NCBI GenBank assembly: GCA_947453195.1
Contig: CANGFO010000001.1
Location: forward strand, 62,001-126,000
DNA: 64,000 bases
Source: Flavobacteriaceae bacterium
GTDB lineage: Bacteria > Bacteroidota > Bacteroidia > Flavobacteriales > Flavobacteriaceae
Reading direction: 5' to 3'
A model generated the notes under the pieces. The model worked only from the letters and a program-made list of their open reading frames with translations. It made no database searches and was not told the origin of the DNA. A program made the position numbers and the translations under genes. Below are positions 58,642-64,000 of this stretch, in pieces (position 1 is the stretch's first letter; each line of letters starts with the position of its first letter).

Positions 58642-59823
58642 ATGGAAGAACTATTAATTATTACCAATTATTATCCTCCTGAAAAAGGTGCTGCTGCCAA
58701 TAGAATGGAGCAGTTGGCATTAAAATTAAATCAAAATAACTACGCTGTATTTGTAGTTTGCCCATTAGGAAATTATCCCGAGGGCAAATTATTTCAAGAA
58801 TATAAAGGCAAATTTTCAATAAAAGAAAACCGAAAAGGAATTGCAGTTAAACGATTATGGATTTACCCGAGTGTGAGTAAAAACGTATTGATTCGGGTAT
58901 TTTCGGTTTTATCTTTTTCAATTGGATTATTTTTTTATTTGCTATTTAAAAAAACACCACGCAAAGTTTTGGTCCAATCTCCACCTCTTTTGCTTTCTTT
59001 TATTTCTGTTTTTGTTCTTTCATTAAAAAAGAAGAAAATAATAGTAAATGTTTCCGATTTATGGCCTTTGGCAGCTATTGAATTAAATGCGATGAAAGAA
59101 GATTCTTTTTCTCATAAACTCTCCTTATTTATGGAGCGTTACATTTATAAAAAAGCTTCTGTTTTACTTGGGCAATCCAATGAAATTATAGAACATATTC
59201 ATTCTGTTTTTCCTGAAAAAAATTGCTTTTTATACCGCAATTTTCCAGATCAAAATAATTCATTAATAGAACCCAAAGAAGAAGGGCAGCCTATTAAAAT
59301 CTTTTATGCCGGTCTATTAGGTATTGCTCAAGGGGTATTGGAATTGTGTAAGAAAATAGATTGGAAAACACACAATGTAGAATTTCATATTTATGGTGAT
59401 GGTGCAGAAAAACAAGAAATAAATAATCTTATTTTATCTGGAGAACTTAAAAATGTCTTTTTTTACGGTATAGTAAATCGAGAAGTGCTTCATGAAAAAA
59501 TTAAAGCTTATGATGTTGCTTTAGTACCTTTAAAAGCGAGAATTTATGGTTCGGTTCCGTCAAAAATATTTGAGTATTCAAGCCTTGGATTTCCAATTCT
59601 ATACTTTGGTGGCGGCGAAGGAGAAAAGCTCGTAGCAGAAAATAATTTGGGATGGGTGGCAAAAGTTGGTAATTATTCCGAAATAAATTCAACAATAACC
59701 ACCATTTCTAAATTAACAAAAACGGAGCTATTTGAAATGAAAAAAGAGGTGTTAGAAACTTCTAAAAAAGCTTTTGATTTGGATAAGCAAATGAAATTCT
59801 TATTAAGTGAAAAGGCTTTTTAG
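58642..59823 (+). CDS. Glycosyltransferase family 4
   Basis: NYYPPEKGAAANRMEQLA; VPSKIFEYSSLGFPILYFGGGEGEKLV. Confidence 0.93.
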   Translation: MEELLIITNYYPPEKGAAANRMEQLALKLNQNNYAVFVVCPLGNYPEGKLFQEYKGKFSIKENRKGIAVKRLWIYPSVSKNVLIRVFSVLSFSIGLFFYLLFKKTPRKVLVQSPPLLLSFISVFVLSLKKKKIIVNVSDLWPLAAIELNAMKEDSFSHKLSLFMERYIYKKASVLLGQSNEIIEHIHSVFPEKNCFLYRNFPDQNNSLIEPKEEGQPIKIFYAGLLGIAQGVLELCKKIDWKTHNVEFHIYGDGAEKQEINNLILSGELKNVFFYGIVNREVLHEKIKAYDVALVPLKARIYGSVPSKIFEYSSLGFPILYFGGGEGEKLVAENNLGWVAKVGNYSEINSTITTISKLTKTELFEMKKEVLETSKKAFDLDKQMKFLLSEKAF

Positions 59824-61172
59824 TAGGCTTTTTCCTCGCCTCTTATTGTATTGATTACCGTTAGGAATACTATTTTAATATCTAAAAATAGGGTCCAATT
59901 TTCTAAATAAAAAATATCATATTTTACTCGGTTTATAATGTCTGTTTCAGACTCTACTTCTCCTCTATAACCATTTGTTTGAGCCAACCCTGTTATTCCG
60001 GGTTTAATAAAATGACGCACCATAAACTTGTCCACTTTTTTTGCATACATTTCGGTATGACTAACCATATGTGGTCTTGGGCCTACAACCGACATCTCCC
60101 CTAAGAACACATTAAAAAATTGAGGTAATTCATCAATACTAGTCTTTCTAATGAATTTGCCTATTTTGGTAATTCTTGGGTCGTTTTTAGAAACCTGTTC
60201 TATATCAGCTATTTCATTTATTGTCATGGATCTGAATTTATAGCAATCAAATTCATGATAGTTAAGTCCATTTCTCTTTTGTTTAAAAAATATTGGCCCT
60301 TTAGATTCTAACTTTATGAATATAGCTAGTATTGGTATTAACCATGAAAGGAGTCCAACAATGATTAAGCTTGAAAAAAGTAAATCAAATATTCTTTTGA
60401 TAATTTTATTAGCCGTATCATCTAATGCAATATTTCTTAATGATACGATTGGGATGTAACCATAATAATCCAGCTTTAAATTTCTGGCGGTTACTTCTTT
60501 CTCGTCGGGTAGGAATTTTAATGTTTTTAAATTATTGTCAGCAAAATCAATGAAATTATTTACATCGGTGTTGGATAAATCAGAGAGTGCACAATAGATT
60601 TCATCAATTCTATTTTCTAAAACAAACTTAAAACACTCCTGAATTTTTTCTTTTTTATTTGATTGCAAATCAAATAATTTTAAGTGTTTGTAGCCATAAT
60701 TTGGATTATCATTGAAAAATTCAACAAGATGATTTGTGTTTTTTTCTTCTCCAACAATTACAACTCTTCTAAAATTTCCACCATATACTACCCTGAATTT
60801 TCTTAAAAAATAATAAATGAATAATTTTTCAAAAGCTATTAATCCCATAGCTATTGATATGAACTTTATTATTATTGAGGGTTCTGAAAATTTTAGAAAA
60901 TATCCAATGTATGCAAAATTCACAAGTATAAATGCAGCATATTGTTTCCCAATTTTCTCAATAATTTCTGAAGATTTTGTAAATCGATATACTTCATAAA
61001 AACCTACATTCCATGAAATAAGAATCCAAGAAAAAGAAATGAAAAAATGATAATAAACCCCATTTAAAGTATTTATTAATAGGATATTTGCTAATAAATT
61101 AATTATTAATAAATCCAGCAAATAGGAAAAGGGTCTTATGTATACGGAAAATCTTCCGGTATGTCTTTGCAC
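59820..61172 (-). CDS. Polyprenyl-phosphate sugar-1-phosphate transferase (WcaJ/WbaP-like)
   Basis: C-terminal bacterial sugar transferase domain: YKFRSMTINE, RKTSIDELPQFFNVFLGEMSVVGPRPHM, KPGITGLAQTNGYRGE. Confidence 0.95.
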   Translation of the reverse strand: MQRHTGRFSVYIRPFSYLLDLLIINLLANILLINTLNGVYYHFFISFSWILISWNVGFYEVYRFTKSSEIIEKIGKQYAAFILVNFAYIGYFLKFSEPSIIIKFISIAMGLIAFEKLFIYYFLRKFRVVYGGNFRRVVIVGEEKNTNHLVEFFNDNPNYGYKHLKLFDLQSNKKEKIQECFKFVLENRIDEIYCALSDLSNTDVNNFIDFADNNLKTLKFLPDEKEVTARNLKLDYYGYIPIVSLRNIALDDTANKIIKRIFDLLFSSLIIVGLLSWLIPILAIFIKLESKGPIFFKQKRNGLNYHEFDCYKFRSMTINEIADIEQVSKNDPRITKIGKFIRKTSIDELPQFFNVFLGEMSVVGPRPHMVSHTEMYAKKVDKFMVRHFIKPGITGLAQTNGYRGEVESETDIINRVKYDIFYLENWTLFLDIKIVFLTVINTIRGEEKAY

Positions 61173-62156
61173 TTAAAAAATATATTTTGAAAAATCCTTA
61201 TGCTCTTCTTTTAATAGTTCTTCTGTAGACAGTGATTTGAAATATTCATATGTTATTTTCATTCCTTCTTGTCTCGAAACTTTGGCTTCCCATCCTAATA
61301 TTTCTTTTGCCTTAGTAGTATCTGGTTGACGCTGAAGCGGATCATTTATTGGAAGTGGATGATACACTACTTTTTGATTAGTTCCGGTTAACTTGATAAT
61401 TTCATCAGCAAAATCTTTTATTGTGATTTCGTCTGGATTTCCAATATTTACTGGTAAAACATAATCAGAATGAAGTAATCTAAATATTCCTTCTACTTGA
61501 TCATCGACATAGCAAAAAGAACGTGTTTGCATTCCGTCACCAAAAATTGTTAGGTCTTCTCCACGTAATGCCTGTCCAATAAAAGCCGGAATTACACGGC
61601 CGTCATTAAGTCGCATTCTCGGTCCATAGGTATTGAAAATTCTCACTATTCTAGTTTCTACACCATGAAAAGTATGATAGGCCATAGTTATAGATTCTTG
61701 AAATCGTTTTGCCTCGTCATAAACACCTCTTGGGCCTATAGTATTTACATTTCCATAATATTCCTCTGTTTGCGGATGAATTAATGGATCTCCATAAACT
61801 TCTGAGGTAGAAGCAATAAGAATTCTTGCTTTTTTTACACGGGCTAACCCTAATAAATTATGAGTTCCTAAAGAGCCAACTTTAAGTGTTTGGATTGGAA
61901 TTTTTAAATAATCAATTGGGCTTGCTGGAGAAGCAAAATGTAAAATATAATCTAATTTACCTGGTACATGAACAAACTTTGTAATATCATGGTGATAGAA
62001 TTCAAAGTTTTCTAATTTAAATAAATGGGCAATATTTTTTAAATCTCCGGTTATAAGATTGTCCATTCCTATAACAAAATAACCTTCTTTAATAAATCGA
62101 TCACAAAGATGAGATCCAAGGAAACCTGCTGCGCCTGTAATTAAAATTCTTTTCAT
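61173..62156 (-). CDS. UDP-glucuronate decarboxylase (UXS-like SDR)
   Basis: [69 protein letters not shown]. Confidence 0.95.
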   Translation of the reverse strand: MKRILITGAAGFLGSHLCDRFIKEGYFVIGMDNLITGDLKNIAHLFKLENFEFYHHDITKFVHVPGKLDYILHFASPASPIDYLKIPIQTLKVGSLGTHNLLGLARVKKARILIASTSEVYGDPLIHPQTEEYYGNVNTIGPRGVYDEAKRFQESITMAYHTFHGVETRIVRIFNTYGPRMRLNDGRVIPAFIGQALRGEDLTIFGDGMQTRSFCYVDDQVEGIFRLLHSDYVLPVNIGNPDEITIKDFADEIIKLTGTNQKVVYHPLPINDPLQRQPDTTKAKEILGWEAKVSRQEGMKITYEYFKSLSTEELLKEEHKDFSKYIF

Positions 62157-62158
62157 GT

Positions 62159-63475
62159 TTATTTGATATTGTCTCTTTGTGAACTATGATTATTTGCATT
62201 GAACAAACAATACAGAAGAGTAAAAAATACAATTCCTCTTTGTCTGCAAAAAAATGATTCTGACAAAAATAACATTATCATTGTGATTGCAAAAGCAATA
62301 TGAAGAAAATCTTTTTGCTTTATTCCATTTAATAAATTCACTGTAAGCATTGTAATTAATATCAATAATCCAATTATTCCAATTTCGGCAAAAGTTTGTA
62401 TGAATTGATTGTGGAAATTATATTCTCCATAATCATTATTCAAATTATGCATTTTGCATTTTTCTCTAATTTTATCTTGAGAAGCTTCCAATCCAAATCC
62501 TGTAAAAAAAGCAGGTTTTTCCTTTTGCATTTCTGTAAATATTCTTAATTGATAGACTCTTAAAGCGGTCCCTGGGAAAAAATCAGTTTGTTGAAATGAT
62601 TTAGTATTCCATGCTTCTGCTACACTTATATTATGAATTTTATTAGGGAGTTCATTATTTTCTTCAGTAGAAATATTATCTACAAATGCAGTTTCAAATT
62701 CAATAAAAAAACGCTCTTTTACTTCTTTTACAAAGAAAATAGAAAAAAATAAAAATAAAGATACTGCAGAAATAGTTAACGCCTTAGTGCCTTGAGATAT
62801 TTTTGCATAGAAAGCATAAAACCAAATAATTATTACAAAATCAATAGTAATACTACTTTTTGAAGAAAGTAAAAAAATGAATGTTGACAATACTATTAAC
62901 GCTACATTTTCTAAAATCTTTCTGCTCTTTAACTGAATAAAATAAAATAACGCAAATGAAGCAAATACCGACATGTATATAGCGCCGGGGTCTTCAGGGA
63001 CTAAATATTTATTGAAAAAAAGTTCTCTATTCAGGGTAGAATAATAATTAATTCCTGCCATAATTATATACATCGTGGCATAAACTAGCATTCCGAAACC
63101 GTAAACTCTAAAAATCCAATTTTGTGTTTCTTTGGAAATTTTAGGAATAATAAAGAAAACTACTGGAATAACTAAAAAGGATAATGATTTCTGAAGTCCA
63201 GACAGAGAAGCGTCAAAGTCATTAGTCCATAAAAGCGAAAAAGACAGCATAATAAAAAACAAAATAGGTAAAAATATAGCCATTCCGTTTTTTATGTTTT
63301 GCCTTTCATTTATTAGTATTCCTGCCACGACAAATCCTATTGTAGCAATACTAACATAAATATTTTTTAAAGGTAAAGTGACAAGAATTAAAGAAATTAG
63401 TAGTCCTAAAGAAACTTGAGAATTATGGACACCGTTTTTGGGAATGCTTGAAATCAATTTATTAAAGATACCCAT
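62159..63475 (-). CDS. O-antigen ligase/polymerase-like membrane protein
   Basis: Polytopic protein with [45 protein letters not shown]. Confidence 0.88.
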   Translation of the reverse strand: MGIFNKLISSIPKNGVHNSQVSLGLLISLILVTLPLKNIYVSIATIGFVVAGILINERQNIKNGMAIFLPILFFIMLSFSLLWTNDFDASLSGLQKSLSFLVIPVVFFIIPKISKETQNWIFRVYGFGMLVYATMYIIMAGINYYSTLNRELFFNKYLVPEDPGAIYMSVFASFALFYFIQLKSRKILENVALIVLSTFIFLLSSKSSITIDFVIIIWFYAFYAKISQGTKALTISAVSLFLFFSIFFVKEVKERFFIEFETAFVDNISTEENNELPNKIHNISVAEAWNTKSFQQTDFFPGTALRVYQLRIFTEMQKEKPAFFTGFGLEASQDKIREKCKMHNLNNDYGEYNFHNQFIQTFAEIGIIGLLILITMLTVNLLNGIKQKDFLHIAFAITMIMLFLSESFFCRQRGIVFFTLLYCLFNANNHSSQRDNIK

Positions 63476-63496
63476 TTACTAAGATTAAAATATTTA

Positions 63497-63504
63497 CAAA
63501 AATA
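63497..63504 (-). promoter_or_regulatory. Candidate -7 box (TATTTTTG on - strand) for O-antigen ligase-like gene
   Basis: Matches TAnnTTTG. Confidence 0.4.
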
Positions 63505-63635
63505 TACTTATTGTTTTAAACAACATATAAATTTGTAAAAATGTTTCACATACTGGTTAAGTAATTTTATTTAAAATAAGATCCTTTAATAATATTAGTT
63601 TTTATAGGCAAACCACTAGTTAATCATAAAAACTC

Positions 63636-63643
63636 TATATTTG
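63636..63643 (+). promoter_or_regulatory. Candidate -7 box (TATATTTG) for gmd
   Basis: Matches TAnnTTTG, 20 nt before ATG. Confidence 0.45.
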
Positions 63644-63663
63644 TGACTTGAAATTTGAAAAAC

Positions 63664-64000
63664 ATGAAAATAGCTTTAATTACTGGAATTAACGGGCAAG
63701 ATGGTTCGTATTTAGCAGAATTATTATTAGAAAAAGGATATTATGTTCACGGAATAATTAGAAGAAGTTCTACTTTTAATACGGAACGCATTGAACATTT
63801 ATACATTGAATCTTTAATTAAAGACCTTCATTTAAAGCAGCAAATAAAACTTCATTATGGAGATATGACTGATTCAACTAATTTGATTCGGTTAATTCAA
63901 CAAATAAAACCAGATGAAATTTATAATCTAGCGGCTCAATCTCATGTAAAAGTTTCATTTGAATTACCAGAATATACCGCAGAAACCGATGGAATAGGAA
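63664..64000 (+). CDS. gmd: GDP-mannose 4,6-dehydratase, N-terminal part (runs off window end)
   Basis: My translation [47 protein letters not shown]...[13 protein letters not shown]; absent from ORF track because no stop is in the window. Confidence 0.95.
   Translation, partial: MKIALITGINGQDGSYLAELLLEKGYYVHGIIRRSSTFNTERIEHLYIESLIKDLHLKQQIKLHYGDMTDSTNLIRLIQQIKPDEIYNLAAQSHVKVSFELPEYTAETDGIG

Noticed and set aside
1-64000. Search for CRISPR arrays, tRNA/rRNA genes, prophage or integron structures
   Set aside because: No regularly spaced repeats, no cloverleaf or rRNA-like sequence, no integrase, transposase or phage proteins seen in the ORF translations

Overview
This 64 kb, AT-rich window reads as a chromosomal segment of a Flavobacterium-like Bacteroidota. 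The evidence is T9SS C-terminal sorting domains, TAnnTTTG -7 boxes, SprE/PorW and a split ATP synthase operon. I found no tRNA, rRNA, CRISPR array, prophage or intact transposon. Main blocks: (i) a nearly complete haem pathway (hemB, hemF, hemE, hemD, hemC and hemA on -; an AraC regulator, hemH and hemJ plus an orphan NtrY-like kinase on +); (ii) lipid, recA, trpS and dprA housekeeping genes; (iii) an envelope cluster (EnvC-like, DUF4292, TPR, nucleotidyltransferase, dut, flippase); (iv) sprE-bactofilin-atpZ-atpBEFHAG; (v) a PadR-controlled cassette with three paralogous membrane proteins; (vi) an upp/purD region; (vii) the start of a surface-polysaccharide locus ending in a truncated gmd. The observations most worth checking are: a perfect 15-bp hairpin directly after atpE; a degenerate heptanucleotide array filling the atpA-atpG gap; decayed REP-like sequences in intergenic and coding-end positions, including a probable in-frame insertion in hemF; a YdeI-like protein with an exact C-terminal CDGSH motif inside the haem cluster; and the PadR / three-paralogue cassette with its repeat-bearing promoter. 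All family assignments come from reading the translations, without database searches.
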